The notes: generated by a model from the sequence alone, not told the origin. DNA of 64,000 bases from Nitrospira sp. (GCA_022842445.1 JALHPO010000009.1:38608-102607), one strand, 5' to 3'; shown: positions 1-9,671, numbered from the stretch's first letter. Translations and numbers: made by a program.

Positions 1-76
1 CCGTCTGCGCGGCTTGACGAAACAGCTCCCGCCGTTGCGCCAGCAGCTTGGCGCGCAAGTCCTCCAAAGGCAGCAT
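1..76 (-). CDS. Partial protein, N-terminus only (possibly DksA/TraR-like)
   Basis: Only the first 25 codons are inside the window. The ATG is at 74-76 on the minus strand, behind a clear GGAGGAAGG ribosome binding site. The visible peptide begins MLPLEDLRAKLLAQRREL and is a charged amphipathic helix. This resembles the N-terminal coiled coil of DksA/TraR zinc-finger regulators, but the diagnostic zinc cysteines would lie outside the window, so the family is only a guess. That a gene starts here is fairly certain from the ribosome binding site and the open frame. Confidence 0.5.
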   Translation of the reverse strand, partial: MLPLEDLRAKLLAQRRELFRQAAQT

Positions 77-460
77 GATATCCTTCCTCCTCTTCTGCTC
101 AAGATTCGATGGCATCCTGTGCGTTGATTCGCTCCAAGAAGATAGAGCATTCACGATGCCAGGATGGCTGAAGGGCGGTGCGAGCAAATATGAGCGCAAT
201 GGCAATAGGTTAAGGCTTCGGGTCGTTCTACACACAGAGTGGACGGCTGGCGGCTGGGGAATTTTACGCCGCGGAGATCTTGGCCATTGTCGCCAATCGC
301 CTCATTGACACGACAACGTGTTTGCTCCCAGGTGGACGCGCGTGGTGCTCTACTCAAATTGCGAGGGGCTGGGTCTGTAATTTCTGGTCCTCAAGTGTGC
401 CTCTTATTCGGAAGGGGTGTGAACATCAAGCAGCACGGTTTTCACGGTTCTACCGCTCGC
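77..460. other. Intergenic stretch without a supported gene
   Basis: These 384 bases lie between the partial gene and the cytochrome c gene. Short open frames exist on both strands, but none has a convincing ribosome binding site or a recognisable product. The promoter of the minus-strand partial gene is expected here. I saw no clear hairpin, repeat or operator. Confidence 0.5.
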
Positions 461-832
461 TCATCGTGCCAACTGCCGGAGGTAGAGCAGAACATTCTGT
501 TTCTCCTTTTCCGATAACGTCCATTTCCAGGCTCCCATGGCCGTTCCTTGCTCACCTTCATGAATGACCTTCGCAAGATCCGCATCCGATTTTCTCTGGA
601 CCGCTGGAGCGGTGAGGTCGGGAGGCGGAGGAGATACCAGGTTGTAGGCCTTTCCTTTCCCCCCTTCTCCATGGCAGAACCCGCAATACTGCCCATAGAG
701 ACGCTTGCCCTCCTCCAAATCGTAGAATTCGCGCAGCGCTCTTTCGTCGCTTGCCTGATCCGACGCGGCAGGCGCCGGAGAAAGGTACTGCAGGGCTATC
801 AACAGTATTAAGGCGATGGATCGAGCGGACAT
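461..832 (-). CDS. Periplasmic class I cytochrome c, single heme
   Basis: A 123-residue exported monoheme cytochrome c that should carry electrons in the periplasm. Residues 1-23 form a signal peptide ending after Ala-Pro-Ala-Ala. The heme motif CGFCH is at residues 50-54, and Met99 in GTAMGAW is the likely sixth ligand. The end (LSEKEKQNVLLYLRQL) is the usual C-terminal helix of the fold. A strong GGAGGGGGG ribosome binding site precedes the ATG. It resembles the cytochrome at 52592-53017, which has the same PDLTAPAVQRK-like segment and C-terminal helix, so the two are probably paralogs. It is the last gene of a minus-strand run. The partner enzyme is unknown. Confidence 0.85.
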   Translation of the reverse strand: MSARSIALILLIALQYLSPAPAASDQASDERALREFYDLEEGKRLYGQYCGFCHGEGGKGKAYNLVSPPPPDLTAPAVQRKSDADLAKVIHEGEQGTAMGAWKWTLSEKEKQNVLLYLRQLAR

Positions 833-897
833 GGTGTTCCCCCCCTCCGCCTATGCAGGCGGTCTATAGGCTATTTGACTCAGACAGCAAGCGGCCG

Positions 898-1281
898 TCA
901 TGAACAACCTCGTGCCGGTTGTCGAATATGCCGTCGCTGAATCCAACCGAACGCGAAACTCAACAGATTCCCGATTGCAAACCAATGAAGACCGCCGAAG
1001 ATGGCCGTCAGAAGAAACGCTCTGAGGTTGACCCCTTGATGCCCGTGATACCACAAGTCTGTCCACGCGTCGGTCAGGCCGGCGAGGAGGCCGATCTTGC
1101 CCTCTATCTCGAACGCCAAGGGAACGGTCGGGGCGTCGACGACAAAGAAGAGAAAATAGATGAATACCGCCTGGCTGTCGTCATCGACGTGGCAATAGAG
1201 AAATACCAAAAACGATGCAAACGAATGAATCACGAGCAGGGTCGTGCCGAGAACCAGACCGTCTTTTATGGATCGATTCAT
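898..1281 (-). CDS. Small multi-pass membrane protein, unknown function
   Basis: A 127-residue hydrophobic protein with about three membrane segments, near residues 8-30, 36-56 and 85-115. A polar loop contains WTDLWYHGHQG. I do not recognise a family. It lies between the chaperone modulator cbpM and the cytochrome c on the same strand, with a 29-base gap to cbpM, so it may be cotranscribed. The open frame and membrane pattern support a real gene, but nothing indicates a substrate or partner. Confidence 0.6.
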   Translation of the reverse strand: MNRSIKDGLVLGTTLLVIHSFASFLVFLYCHVDDDSQAVFIYFLFFVVDAPTVPLAFEIEGKIGLLAGLTDAWTDLWYHGHQGVNLRAFLLTAIFGGLHWFAIGNLLSFAFGWIQRRHIRQPARGCS

Positions 1282-1310
1282 TCGATGAAGCCGATGCTAT
1301 CCGTTCACGC

Positions 1311-1646
1311 TCACCAACGGGGTCCCCCGTCGACATCGAGCCCGACCCGCTTCAGGCAAGCGCGTAGTTGCTCGATCTCATCAAGCAGATCGATCATCAC
1401 CGCTGCGGCATCGACGGTTGCCCCGAAATCCCTCTGCAGGCGGGCGACGCGGCGGGCACAGATGAGATCCGCCGCGCGAAATCGCCAGCCAGATGTCTCC
1501 GTACCTTGCGGTTCCAGCAGTCCCACGGCCACCAGTTCGATGACCCACTGCGCCTCTGCGCTACAGGCCCTCGCCAACTCCTCGATCGACAGCACAGCCT
1601 CATCGCCGATCACGTTTCCTGTCAGGAGCTCCTGTTCTCTATCCAT
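1311..1646 (-). CDS. cbpM: Chaperone modulatory protein CbpM
   Basis: A 111-residue protein of the CbpM/MerR-like modulator family. In E. coli CbpM binds the J domain of CbpA and blocks its co-chaperone and DNA-binding activity. The sequence has the expected helix-turn-helix-like opening (LSIEELARACSAEAQWVIELV), then GLLEPQG and a dimerising C-terminal helix (VDAAAVMIDLLDEIEQLRA). Its ATG lies two bases after the cbpA stop on the same strand, so the pair is translationally linked. Assignment rests on both sequence and context. Confidence 0.88.
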   Translation of the reverse strand: MDREQELLTGNVIGDEAVLSIEELARACSAEAQWVIELVAVGLLEPQGTETSGWRFRAADLICARRVARLQRDFGATVDAAAVMIDLLDEIEQLRACLKRVGLDVDGGPRW

Positions 1647-1648
1647 AT

Positions 1649-2581
1649 TTAGACCCCCAGTGCTTGTCGCGGATTGAAGGCCAGTTCCCGCGCCATGGTG
1701 TGATAAATCCGCTGGGCGCTCTCTGTGTCCGCCGGCGGAAGGACGACTTCCAGGACGAGATAGAGATCGCCCGCTGGTTGGCCGGGAATGCCGCGGCTCT
1801 TCAGTCTAAGCTTTCGCCCGCTCTGCGAGCCCGGGGGAATTTTGACTTCAACCGCGCCAGTCGGGGTCGGCGTGTTGACCGTGGCTCCAAGCGCCGCTTC
1901 CCACGGAGCGAGCGGCAAAGTGAGAAAGACATCGCGTGCCTCCACCCGATAGAGGGAATGGGGAGCGAAATGGACTTCCAGGTAAAGATCGCCCGGCGGC
2001 GCCCCGCCGATTCCCGCTGCACCCTGTCCCGCCAGCCTGATCAACTGGCCTTCACGGAGGCCCTTCGGGATTTGCACATTGAGCGTCCGCTCCCGCAAGA
2101 CGATCCGACCTTGCGCATCCAGGTGCGGTGCGCGCAGCGTAATCCCTCGGGTTGCGCCGGTGTAGGCATCCTCGAGCTCGATGAAGATCCTGGCATGATG
2201 ATCCTCCCCAGGGGCCCGAGCAGCCTGGGCATGACGACCGAATTGACCGAACAAGCTTGAGAAAAAGTCGCTGAACTCGACGGCTTCCTCCGGTGATACG
2301 GTCCCGCGGGTGAACTCAAAGCCCGCGCCCCAGTCCGGCGGAGGCGTAAACTCCTGCCCCGGTTGCCAGCGCGCTCCGAGCTGGTCGTAGGCGGCTCGCT
2401 TCTCCGGGTCATGGAGCACATTGTAGGCTTCGCCGATTTCCTTAAAGCGCGCTTCCGCTCCGGACTCCTTGCTCACATCCGGGTGATACTTGCGCGCCAG
2501 TTTGCGGTAAGCGCCCTTGATGTCGTCGGCCGTCGCTGTACGCTCAACGCCGAGGATCTTGTAGTAGTCCTTGAATTCCAT
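1649..2581 (-). CDS. cbpA: Curved-DNA-binding protein CbpA, DnaJ-class co-chaperone
   Basis: A 310-residue type II J-domain protein that stimulates the ATPase of DnaK. The J domain covers residues 1-70 with HPD at 33-35. A Gly/Phe-rich linker follows. Two C-terminal beta domains bind client peptides; segments such as RTLNVQIPKGLREGQ and KIPPGSQSGRKLRLKSRGIPG are typical. The cysteine-rich zinc domain of true DnaJ is absent, which separates CbpA from DnaJ. It lies between clpB and cbpM on the same strand, a sensible protein-disaggregation operon. Confidence 0.92.
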   Translation of the reverse strand: MEFKDYYKILGVERTATADDIKGAYRKLARKYHPDVSKESGAEARFKEIGEAYNVLHDPEKRAAYDQLGARWQPGQEFTPPPDWGAGFEFTRGTVSPEEAVEFSDFFSSLFGQFGRHAQAARAPGEDHHARIFIELEDAYTGATRGITLRAPHLDAQGRIVLRERTLNVQIPKGLREGQLIRLAGQGAAGIGGAPPGDLYLEVHFAPHSLYRVEARDVFLTLPLAPWEAALGATVNTPTPTGAVEVKIPPGSQSGRKLRLKSRGIPGQPAGDLYLVLEVVLPPADTESAQRIYHTMARELAFNPRQALGV

Positions 2582-2653
2582 TCTGCCTCTTGCCCTGAAG
2601 GTCGGCCGATTCCGTCAATCGTCGCCCGTAGGCCTCCTCAGTCCATTTTATTC

Positions 2654-5260
2654 TCAGCTGACGACTTCGGTCCGGACTGCCGGAATCACGACGATCTTTC
2701 CCTCTTTCAGCTCTACATGGGCCGTGTCCCCATCCCGTAGCTCACCTTGCACCAGTGCATACCCGATGGGGGTTTCGAGATCCTGTTGAATCAATCGCTT
2801 GAGCGGACGTGCGCCGTACACAGGATCATAGCCGCGTTGAGCGAGATCAGCCTTCGCCTGAGCCGTGACGTAAAGAGTAATCCTCCGCTCGGCCAGGCGC
2901 GCTTGCAGGCGGGTCAACTGGATGTCGACAATCGTAATCAACTGCGCGGTGGAGAGCGGGTGGAACACCACCGTCTCATCCACGCGGTTCAAGAACTCCG
3001 GCCGAAAATGCCGGCGGAGATCCGTCATGGCTACCTTTTTCATCTCTTCGTACGGCAACTGTTGCTGCTGGGCTGCGAGAATGTCCTGACTGCCGATATT
3101 TGAGGTCATGATCAGCACCGTATTTTTGAAATCCACGGTGCGACCATGCGAGTCGGTGAGTCGTCCGTCATCCATCACCTGGAGCAAGAGATTGAACACG
3201 TCATGATGCGCTTTCTCGGTTTCATCAAACAGAATCACCGAAAACGGGCGACGCCGGACCGCCTCTGTGAGTTGACCGCCCTCCTCATACCCCACATAGC
3301 CTGGCGGGGCGCCGATGAGCCGGGCGACGGTGTGTTTCTCCATATACTCCGACATATCAATACGAATGAGATTCGCTTCATCATCAAAGAGCGTGGCAGC
3401 CAAGGCGCGCGCGAGCTCGGTCTTTCCGACTCCGGTCGGACCGAGGAACAGGAATGACCCGACAGGCCTGGAAGGATCCTTGACCCCCGACCGGGCGCGC
3501 ACCACCGCATCGGCCACGGCCCGGACCGCCTCCTCCTGACCGACCACCCGCTGATGCAGGAGATCCCGCAGGTGCAGCAGCTTCTCCATCTCTCCTTGCA
3601 CCAGACGAGCGACGGGAATGCCCGTCCACCGGCTGACGACCGCCGCGATGTCGTCTTCATCCACTTCTTCTTTCAGCAACCGGTGTCCGTTTTGCCTCTT
3701 TACGAGGTGCTGCTCCTCTGCGGTGAGTTGCCGCTCCAGCTTGGGCAATTCGCCATACCGCAACTCTGCGACCCGGTTGAGGTCGTATGCCCGCTCGGCC
3801 CGTTCCATCTCCTGTTTCATGCCTTCGATCTGTTGCCGAAGCTTATGCAGGCGACCGACAGACACTTTCTCTGTCTCCCACTGGGTCTTCAGCACATCCC
3901 GATCACGCACCCTCTCGGCCAACTCCGCTTCGAGCGTCTCGAATCGTGTGCAACTGGCGGGGTCGGTTTCCTTGCGGAGGGCTTCCCGCTCAATCTCCAA
4001 CTGCAGGACCTTCCGCGAGATCTCATCCAACTCTGCCGGCAGACTGTCGATCTCAGTCCGGAGGCGAGCGGCCGCCTCATCGATGAGATCAATGGCCTTA
4101 TCCGGCAAGAAGCGGTCTGCGATGTATCGGTGTGAGAGTTTGGCGGCTGCGATCAGTGCGGCATCCTTGATACGCACACCATGGTGGATTTCGTATCGTT
4201 CTTTGAGTCCTCGTAGGATCGAGATCGTGTCCGCAACTGTCGGTTCACCGATGAGGACCGGCTGAAACCGGCGTTCGAGCGCGGCATCCTTTTCAATATG
4301 CTTGCGGTATTCATCGAGTGTGGTCGCCCCGATCATATGCAGTTCGCCGCGGGCCAGCATGGGTTTGAGAATGTTGGCCGCATCCATCGCGCCTTCAGCC
4401 GCGCCGGCCCCAACGACGGTGTGCAGCTCATCGATAAACAACAGGATCTGTCCGTGTCCCGCCTGGACTTCCTTGAGGACCGCCTTGAGGCGTTCCTCGA
4501 ATTCGCCGCGATACTTGGCTCCGGCGATCAAGGCTCCCATGTCCAACACGATGAGGCGTTTGTGTTTCAGGCCTTCAGGCACATCTCCTTTGACAATCCG
4601 CTGGGCTAATCCCTCCACAATCGCCGTCTTTCCCACTCCGGGCTCGCCGATGAGCACCGGATTGTTCTTGGTACGGCGGGACAGGATCTGAATCACCCGT
4701 CTGACTTCCTCGTCCCGTCCCACGACCGGGTCCAGCTTGCCTTGTCCGGCCAGTCCGGTGAGATCACGCCCGTACTTCTCAAGCGCTTGATAGGTGCTTT
4801 CTGGGTCCTGGCTGGTTACCCGTTGGTTCCCCCGTATTTGTTGAAGCGCAGATAACAGCCGATCGCGGGTTAATCCGAGTGGTCTAAAAATGCCCCCTTC
4901 TCCCACCATCGCGAGCAGGACATGCTCCACGCTTACATAGTCATCGTGCAGTCCTCGCATCTCCTGCTCGGCCTGGGACAACACCCGTGATAAGCGCTGC
5001 GTCACATAGATCTGTCCGGGCGCTGATCCGGGCCCCTGCACCTGTGGAAGTTTGGCTAAGGCCGCCTCGGCCGCCTTCAGTACCGAGGCCGGAGAGACAC
5101 CCGCCTGTTCGAGCAGGGGACCGGTCAGACCGGTTTCTTGTTCCATCAGCGCGAGCAGCAGGTGCTCGATGTCAATGCCTTGATGGCTTCGGCGCATCGC
5201 GTGGGCTGAGGCGGCCTGCAGTGCCTCCTGGAGCTTCAGCGTCATGCGGTTCATGTCCAT
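2654..5260 (-). CDS. clpB: ATP-dependent protein disaggregase ClpB
   Basis: An 868-residue Hsp100 disaggregase that extracts polypeptides from aggregates with DnaK. It has the N-terminal Clp domain (residues 1-145), a first AAA+ module with Walker A GEPGVGKT at 205-212, a coiled-coil middle domain around residues 400-520 that includes a KTQWETEK segment, and a second AAA+ module with GPTGVGKT near 605. The middle domain distinguishes it from ClpA and ClpC. Length is normal. GGGAGGG precedes the ATG. It heads the clpB-cbpA-cbpM group. I saw no CIRCE operator upstream; the leader instead carries an inverted pair of dispersed repeats. Confidence 0.97.
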   Translation of the reverse strand: MDMNRMTLKLQEALQAASAHAMRRSHQGIDIEHLLLALMEQETGLTGPLLEQAGVSPASVLKAAEAALAKLPQVQGPGSAPGQIYVTQRLSRVLSQAEQEMRGLHDDYVSVEHVLLAMVGEGGIFRPLGLTRDRLLSALQQIRGNQRVTSQDPESTYQALEKYGRDLTGLAGQGKLDPVVGRDEEVRRVIQILSRRTKNNPVLIGEPGVGKTAIVEGLAQRIVKGDVPEGLKHKRLIVLDMGALIAGAKYRGEFEERLKAVLKEVQAGHGQILLFIDELHTVVGAGAAEGAMDAANILKPMLARGELHMIGATTLDEYRKHIEKDAALERRFQPVLIGEPTVADTISILRGLKERYEIHHGVRIKDAALIAAAKLSHRYIADRFLPDKAIDLIDEAAARLRTEIDSLPAELDEISRKVLQLEIEREALRKETDPASCTRFETLEAELAERVRDRDVLKTQWETEKVSVGRLHKLRQQIEGMKQEMERAERAYDLNRVAELRYGELPKLERQLTAEEQHLVKRQNGHRLLKEEVDEDDIAAVVSRWTGIPVARLVQGEMEKLLHLRDLLHQRVVGQEEAVRAVADAVVRARSGVKDPSRPVGSFLFLGPTGVGKTELARALAATLFDDEANLIRIDMSEYMEKHTVARLIGAPPGYVGYEEGGQLTEAVRRRPFSVILFDETEKAHHDVFNLLLQVMDDGRLTDSHGRTVDFKNTVLIMTSNIGSQDILAAQQQQLPYEEMKKVAMTDLRRHFRPEFLNRVDETVVFHPLSTAQLITIVDIQLTRLQARLAERRITLYVTAQAKADLAQRGYDPVYGARPLKRLIQQDLETPIGYALVQGELRDGDTAHVELKEGKIVVIPAVRTEVVS

Positions 5261-5282
5261 ACGTCCCTCCCAAGAAGTCTAA

Positions 5283-5298
5283 TCCGCATTATTCATGA
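5283..5298 (-). repeat. Dispersed element, TCATGAATAATGCGG family, copy 1
   Basis: Read on the minus strand this is TCATGAATAATGCGGA. It is inverted relative to the copy at 5425-5456, so the two bracket about 125 bases upstream of clpB. Related copies lie at 9210, 13295 and 29564. Confidence 0.6.
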
Positions 5299-5424
5299 GT
5301 ACTTCTGCTGCAATTGCCGATGCTCGACTCACGCGAGAGGGGCGAGAGTGGCGGGATAAGCGAGACCGGCAGGGACCGGGCATTCGCGTCACGCGAGTCG
5401 CGCTCTTCGCGCGGAGTTAACCAG

Positions 5425-5456
5425 TTCGCGACGAACCGTCATGAATAATGTGGGCT
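5425..5456 (+). repeat. Dispersed element, TCATGAATAATGCGG family, copy 2
   Basis: This copy has the extended form: TTCGCGACGAACCGTC followed by ATGAATAATG and TGGGCT. It abuts the end of the minus-strand zinc protein gene at 5455. The left half (TTCGCGACGAACCGTC) is shared with the copies at 9210 and 13295. Confidence 0.65.
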
Positions 5457-5667
5457 ACGTCAGCCCGCCGCCTTCCTTTTCGATCTTGCGCTTTTTGGAC
5501 AGCGCTTCTGCCTGCACCACGTTCTTGCAGCGCTCACAGACCCAGTGGCCATACAACAGCGCCGGCCCCACCACTCCACAGAGAAGACAATAGCTGGGTG
5601 CTTCGAACGGCGGCTTCTCCTCTCGTGTTTCTTCCGTGGTCTGTTCCGTTTTCTCTGACTTCGCCAT
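5455..5667 (-). CDS. Small zinc-ribbon-like protein
   Basis: A 70-residue protein with two CxxC pairs, C27-C30 (CLLC) and C44-C47 (CERC), in a zinc-ribbon arrangement. An acidic, Glu-rich N-terminal tail and a Lys-rich C-terminus flank the ribbon. GGAGG lies just before the ATG. There is no signal peptide, so it should be cytosolic. I recognise no named family; a role as a small nucleic-acid or protein-binding module is possible. It sits between clpB and rtcB on the same strand. Confidence 0.65.
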   Translation of the reverse strand: MAKSEKTEQTTEETREEKPPFEAPSYCLLCGVVGPALLYGHWVCERCKNVVQAEALSKKRKIEKEGGGLT

Positions 5668-5708
5668 CGTAGCCTCCGTTGTACCTCAAGCGATCCTCGC
5701 GTGACGCC

Positions 5709-7139
5709 CTACCCCTTCACACAAATGAGCGGTTCCAGCCTGGCCACCTTCCGCGCCAGCCCCGCCTCATCCGCTGCGTCGACCACCTCGCTGACATCCT
5801 TGTAGGCGCCAGGCGCTTCTTCGGCGATGCCTCGCATCGACGGACTGCGGATCAGAATCCCGCGCCCGGCCAAGTCTTTCACCACCTCGCGGCCATGCCA
5901 CTGCCGTAGCGCTTGGTGCCGGCTCATACTGCGCCCCGCCCCATGACAGGCGGACCCATAGGCCAGCGACATGCTCTCCTTCGTCCCCACGAGCACATAC
6001 GAGGCCGTACCCATCGTGCCCCCGATCAGAACCGGCTGTCCAACGGCTCGAAGTGACGGAGGAATATCGGAATGGCCGGGGCCGAAGGCCCGCGTCGCGC
6101 CCTTGCGATGGACGAAAAGTCTGGTCGGCGTCCCGTCGATGACATGTTCCTCGACCTTACAGGTATTATGCGAGACGTCGTAGAGGAGCGAGAGGACGGC
6201 CTCCGGCAGAACATCGGCGAAAACTTCCCTGACGAGATGCGTGACGATCTGACGATTGGCGAGCGCGCAGTTGATTGCCGCGCGCATTGCGCCGAGATAG
6301 TCCTGGCCTACTTCGGAGTTGATCGGGGCGCAGGCCAATTCGCGATCCGGAAGTTCAATGTGATACCGCGCCGCGCTGACGGCCATGCTCTTGAGAAACT
6401 CGGTGCCGATCTGATGTCCAAGTCCTCTTGAGCCGCAATGGATGCTCACGACAATGTCACCTTCGCGGATTCCGAAGACTGCCGCCGCCTCCGCATCGAA
6501 CAGGGTCACGACCTGTTGCACTTCCAGGTAGTGATTGCCGGAGCCGAGCGTGCCCATCTCATCCTGCTGCCGCTTCTTGGCATGATCCGAGACATTCTCG
6601 GGTTTGGCGCCGGCCATGCAGCCGCGCTCTTCGATGAACTCCAAGTCCTCGTGCAGGCCATAGCCTTTCCCCACCGCCCATTTTGCGCCTCCGGCGAGCA
6701 TCGCATCCATCTCATGCTTGTCCAGGTGCACCAGCCCCGTACTCCCCACTCCGGCTGGAATGCGATGAAACAAGGCCTCGGCCAGCCGTTCCTTCACCGG
6801 TTGAAGGTCCTCGACTGTAAGTCCCGTACGAAGCGTGCGAACCCCGCAGGAAATATCGAATCCCACGCCGCCGGCAGAGACGACCCCTCCGAGATCGGGA
6901 TCGAAGGCCGCGACTCCGCCGATGGGAAACCCATAGCCCCAATGGGCATCGGGCATTGCATAGGAGGCTTGCATGATCCCCGGCAGCGTCGCCACATTCA
7001 CGACTTGTTCATAGACTTTCTCATCCATCCCGCGAATCAACGATTCGGTGGCATAGATCACCCCCGGCACCCGCATCTTGCCGTGCGGAGAAATGTGCCA
7101 TTCGTCGGGCCCGCGCCGTTTTAATAACTTGAGGTCCAT
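5709..7139 (-). CDS. rtcB: RNA-splicing ligase RtcB
   Basis: A tRNA/RNA ligase that joins 2',3'-cyclic phosphate or 3'-phosphate ends to 5'-OH ends using GTP and Mn2+. From ATG 7139 it has 476 residues, normal for the family. Diagnostic segments are FDISCGVRTLRTG (metal-binding Cys), GSGNHYLEVQ, SIHCGSRGLGHQIG, HRKGATRAFGPG and CHGAGRSMSR, where the His of CHGAGR is the guanylylated nucleophile in characterised RtcB. A second in-frame ATG at 7157 would add six residues; I chose 7139 because family members usually begin there. The activator archease lies immediately upstream on the same strand. Confidence 0.95.
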   Translation of the reverse strand: MDLKLLKRRGPDEWHISPHGKMRVPGVIYATESLIRGMDEKVYEQVVNVATLPGIMQASYAMPDAHWGYGFPIGGVAAFDPDLGGVVSAGGVGFDISCGVRTLRTGLTVEDLQPVKERLAEALFHRIPAGVGSTGLVHLDKHEMDAMLAGGAKWAVGKGYGLHEDLEFIEERGCMAGAKPENVSDHAKKRQQDEMGTLGSGNHYLEVQQVVTLFDAEAAAVFGIREGDIVVSIHCGSRGLGHQIGTEFLKSMAVSAARYHIELPDRELACAPINSEVGQDYLGAMRAAINCALANRQIVTHLVREVFADVLPEAVLSLLYDVSHNTCKVEEHVIDGTPTRLFVHRKGATRAFGPGHSDIPPSLRAVGQPVLIGGTMGTASYVLVGTKESMSLAYGSACHGAGRSMSRHQALRQWHGREVVKDLAGRGILIRSPSMRGIAEEAPGAYKDVSEVVDAADEAGLARKVARLEPLICVKG

Positions 7140-7216
7140 TGCTGCCTCATTTCTCAACGTGATCTGTCAGGCTGCTGAAAAGTCCGCCAGCGAGTCTTGT
7201 TCATGTGGTCTGTTTG

Positions 7217-7285
7217 GTCTATCTGGTTTGTCTGGTTTTTTGGTTGAACGAAACTGACCAGATGAACCAAATCAACCAGATAGAC
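7217..7285. repeat. Inverted repeat made of degenerate TCTGGT units
   Basis: GTCTATCTGGTT at 7217-7228 is the exact complement of AACCAGATAGAC at 7274-7285. The space between is filled with further TCTGGT/ACCAGA-like units, so the whole can fold into a long hairpin. It occupies the gap between archease and rtcB. It could attenuate or process the transcript, or be a mobile intergenic repeat. The GGCTGCTGAAAAGTCCGCC stretch just beside it, at about 7170, also looks like a dispersed element. Confidence 0.6.
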
Positions 7286-7322
7286 GAGATGAACTATATA
7301 GACAGGGCTTGGCTCGCACCTG

Positions 7323-7766
7323 CTATACATCCACGACACACTGTGCAATCCAACGACCCTGCTCGTCTCGCTTGACCGACAGCGCGGTGTAGGTTGCGCC
7401 TTTCACCTCGACGGCCGGTTGATGCCTCGCTACTTCGATCGGCTCTCCCCAGGCGGTCGCGTGCAACGAATGGTCGTTGAGGTGAACAGTAAATCGACTG
7501 AACAGCATCTTCCGTGTGGCCATTTCGTAGACCAGCGCATTCAGCCAATCCACCAGCAGCAGTTCTTCGTCAGGAGCCTCACAGGCGATCTGCACGGCTT
7601 GCATCGGAGAAACGGAGGCCAGGTCGGTGATCACAGCGGTCACTGCCAGGCCGGCTGCTTCAAACGCTTTCTCCTTGGTCGATCCTATGCCCCGCACACC
7701 GATATCGGCTTCGTGTGGGAAATGCTCCCATCTTGCCTCTTCGGTCTCAGAACGGGGCTGTTGCAT
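7323..7766 (-). CDS. Archease, RtcB activator
   Basis: A small acidic protein that promotes RtcB guanylylation and turnover. From ATG 7766 it is 147 residues with the family hallmark HEADIGVRG near the N-terminus, where the Asp belongs to the metal site, then [17 protein letters not shown] and the C-terminal [14 protein letters not shown] chose ATG 7766 over the longer frame start at 7796 because GGGAGA lies about nine bases before it and archeases begin close to the HEADIG strand. It is upstream of rtcB in the same orientation, a common pairing. Confidence 0.9.
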   Translation of the reverse strand: MQQPRSETEEARWEHFPHEADIGVRGIGSTKEKAFEAAGLAVTAVITDLASVSPMQAVQIACEAPDEELLLVDWLNALVYEMATRKMLFSRFTVHLNDHSLHATAWGEPIEVARHQPAVEVKGATYTALSVKRDEQGRWIAQCVVDV

Positions 7767-7859
7767 AATCAATGATCTCCCTGGCCTGACCCTCAACGCG
7801 TATCAGTCCGCCAAATGGCTTGTAGTCGGCCTCCATGGTTCGTTCAAGAAACCGTCGCG

Positions 7860-8777
7860 TTAGAGCCATTCTCGTTCCGCTTTGTCGGCCCGTTCCCCCC
7901 ACAGGGCGCTGAGCGGGATATCCCAGAGAGAGTAGGCGCCGGGGTCAAGATCCGGTAATGCGCGGGCGGCTGCCAGCATGACTTGGGCCGTCAGCACCGA
8001 TTCGTCGAAGCGAGCCTCGATCAAGAAATGGTGATGGCCGAGCCGTCCCGGCGGACCCCGCCGGTCAAGGACCACCCCCCGTCCTGCCTCTTCAAGCGAG
8101 GAGAGACTCTCCACCGGGAAAACCTGTGTTTCCTCGCCGAGAAACAGCGGATCGGCACGAATGGCCTCGGCCACCCGGTCTGGGTTCGCTCCCTGCTCCA
8201 ATTCGACATACACGTAGCGCTGCAATCGGCCGTCGGCCGTTCGGATTTCGGTACAGCGCGCATCTTTCACACCCACGACGCTCTTGGCCATGACGGTGTG
8301 GCGGAGGGTGATGCCCGGTCGATGGGTCGTCTCGGTCACCCCTCCGGGTGTGAGCAGCGCCAGCCAAGATCGAAATACCGAGAGCCCTCCGGGATCCCAC
8401 CCGGCACCGACAATGGCCGGAGTGCGGTAATGAAGGGCCAGCTTATGGATCGCTTCCTTGTGGGCGTGAAACGATTCTCCATGGAGGATTGCGCAGTCCA
8501 CGATCGGAATTCCGTGCTGAAGAATCTGAGAGGCAGTCTCCTTGACGGCGCTTGTCGGCACGCAGATCAGCGCTCCATCCACGGCACTCAGCTGACCGGC
8601 GTGGGTCATCAGCGGAATATGGCGCAGGTGGTCGGGGAGTCCCTCTGCGCCGCTGGCCGGCCGACGGACGAACGCTTCAACCGCAATGTCATGGCTCAGA
8701 GCGATGAGTTCCGCGCAAGCCTGTCCGATCCTGCCGAATCCGACAACAGCGAGATGCAGTGGTTTCGTAGATGCCAT
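7860..8777 (-). CDS. ddh: meso-Diaminopimelate D-dehydrogenase
   Basis: An NADP-dependent enzyme interconverting tetrahydrodipicolinate, ammonia and meso-diaminopimelate, a one-step route for lysine and peptidoglycan. The 305-residue sequence has the Rossmann motif VGFGRIGQA at residues 12-20, the segments CVPTSAV and VDCAILHGE, and the substrate loop VGAGWDPGGLSVFR that marks this family. The C-terminal half ends with LPDLDPGAYSLWDIPLSAL. It follows a small ORF by 18 bases and precedes archease. The ribosome binding site is weak. Assignment is by motif recall, not by search. Confidence 0.85.
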   Translation of the reverse strand: MASTKPLHLAVVGFGRIGQACAELIALSHDIAVEAFVRRPASGAEGLPDHLRHIPLMTHAGQLSAVDGALICVPTSAVKETASQILQHGIPIVDCAILHGESFHAHKEAIHKLALHYRTPAIVGAGWDPGGLSVFRSWLALLTPGGVTETTHRPGITLRHTVMAKSVVGVKDARCTEIRTADGRLQRYVYVELEQGANPDRVAEAIRADPLFLGEETQVFPVESLSSLEEAGRGVVLDRRGPPGRLGHHHFLIEARFDESVLTAQVMLAAARALPDLDPGAYSLWDIPLSALWGERADKAEREWL

Positions 8778-8795
8778 CGTTGCCCTTGAGACGAA

Positions 8796-9035
8796 CTAGG
8801 AGGACGACGGAAACTTTCTCATGCCCATGCGTCCCGCCAATTCGTGCAGTTTCTCATGTATGGATTCATTGCAGTACGCCTGGACTTCGGAAAGCGCCAC
8901 GCAATAGTCCGTCAGCGCCTCCAGCCAGAGCTTCTGATTCTCGCAGGTCACAGGACCTTGTCGTGCTTCGTCGATTCTGAACGAGGCTTCCTTGAGCTTG
9001 GCCGCCGCTTCATTCAGATGCTTCGGTATGGTCAT
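8796..9035 (-). CDS. Small helical protein of unknown function
   Basis: A 79-residue, mostly helical cytosolic protein beginning [25 protein letters not shown] is well placed before the ATG. Two Cys residues (VTCEN and AYCNE) and a C-terminal basic patch are visible, but no known motif. It is 18 bases upstream of ddh in the same orientation and probably cotranscribed. No function can be given. Confidence 0.65.
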   Translation of the reverse strand: MTIPKHLNEAAAKLKEASFRIDEARQGPVTCENQKLWLEALTDYCVALSEVQAYCNESIHEKLHELAGRMGMRKFPSSS

Positions 9036-9671
9036 GGGTTCCTCCCTTCATGAGTGTCGCCGGCGCGCATTTCGCCATCCGGAATTTCATCCAGTTTGGA
9101 CAGCCAGACCGTCGCTTCACCGTCGCTTGGCGCCCGATAGTCGCTACGAGGAGATAGAGAGCCACCGGAACCGACTGCCTGGGCCGGTCTCACGATGAGG
9201 CTCCGCAATTTCGCGACGAAACCGTCGTGAATAATGGGAGCTCGTGACGCGGTCCCGTCCTTTATGCCTCGGATGGGAATGGATCGTTCGCGCCACTCTC
9301 GATAGAGCAAGTGGAGTGCCTGCGGTTGTCCGGCCGTTTTAGACGTGAGGCAGAGCGGGGCGCTGCAGAGCAAACTCGCCGGTATCCGATGACTGATCGA
9401 GGAAAGAGCCCATGAGAGAAACTGGGTGAGATCCATCCGTTCTGACAATTCATGTGCTCTTTGGCGACATCATAAAGGGAACCCTTGTAGCAGATTTCCT
9501 CAGAGGGGCTCGTTGCATCTGCAAACGGGTTCAATCAACTCCGGACAATTTCAATGAGTTGCGTGGTATCCCGTACTCATCTTCGGTGGCCCTGTTCTTG
9601 CCAATGATGTCAAAGCAACGGGCGGAAATACGCGGCAGAGCCCGGCAGCTGATATGGAGGCGCGGCTTGTT
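9036..9671. other. 636-base stretch with no convincing gene
   Basis: Holds one dispersed element at 9210-9242. A minus-strand open frame of 138 codons ends at 9032 and overlaps the next start as ATGA, but its sequence has no family character and runs through the repeat, so I do not call it. The promoter for the plus-strand lipoprotein group starting at 9672 should be at the right end. Confidence 0.5.
9210..9242 (+). repeat. Dispersed element, TCATGAATAATGCGG family, copy 3
   Basis: TTCGCGACGAAACCGTCGTG followed by AATAATGGGAGCT. It has one extra A and a T-to-G change compared with the copy at 5425. Confidence 0.6.

Noticed and set aside
7199..7300. Repeated TCTGGT units as a possible CRISPR array
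   Set aside because: Units are short, degenerate and arranged as an inverted repeat, with no regular spacers and no cas genes.
9032..9448. Minus-strand 138-codon frame ending with an ATGA overlap
   Set aside because: It runs through a dispersed repeat and has no ribosome binding site or family character; the overlap with the next start is probably chance.
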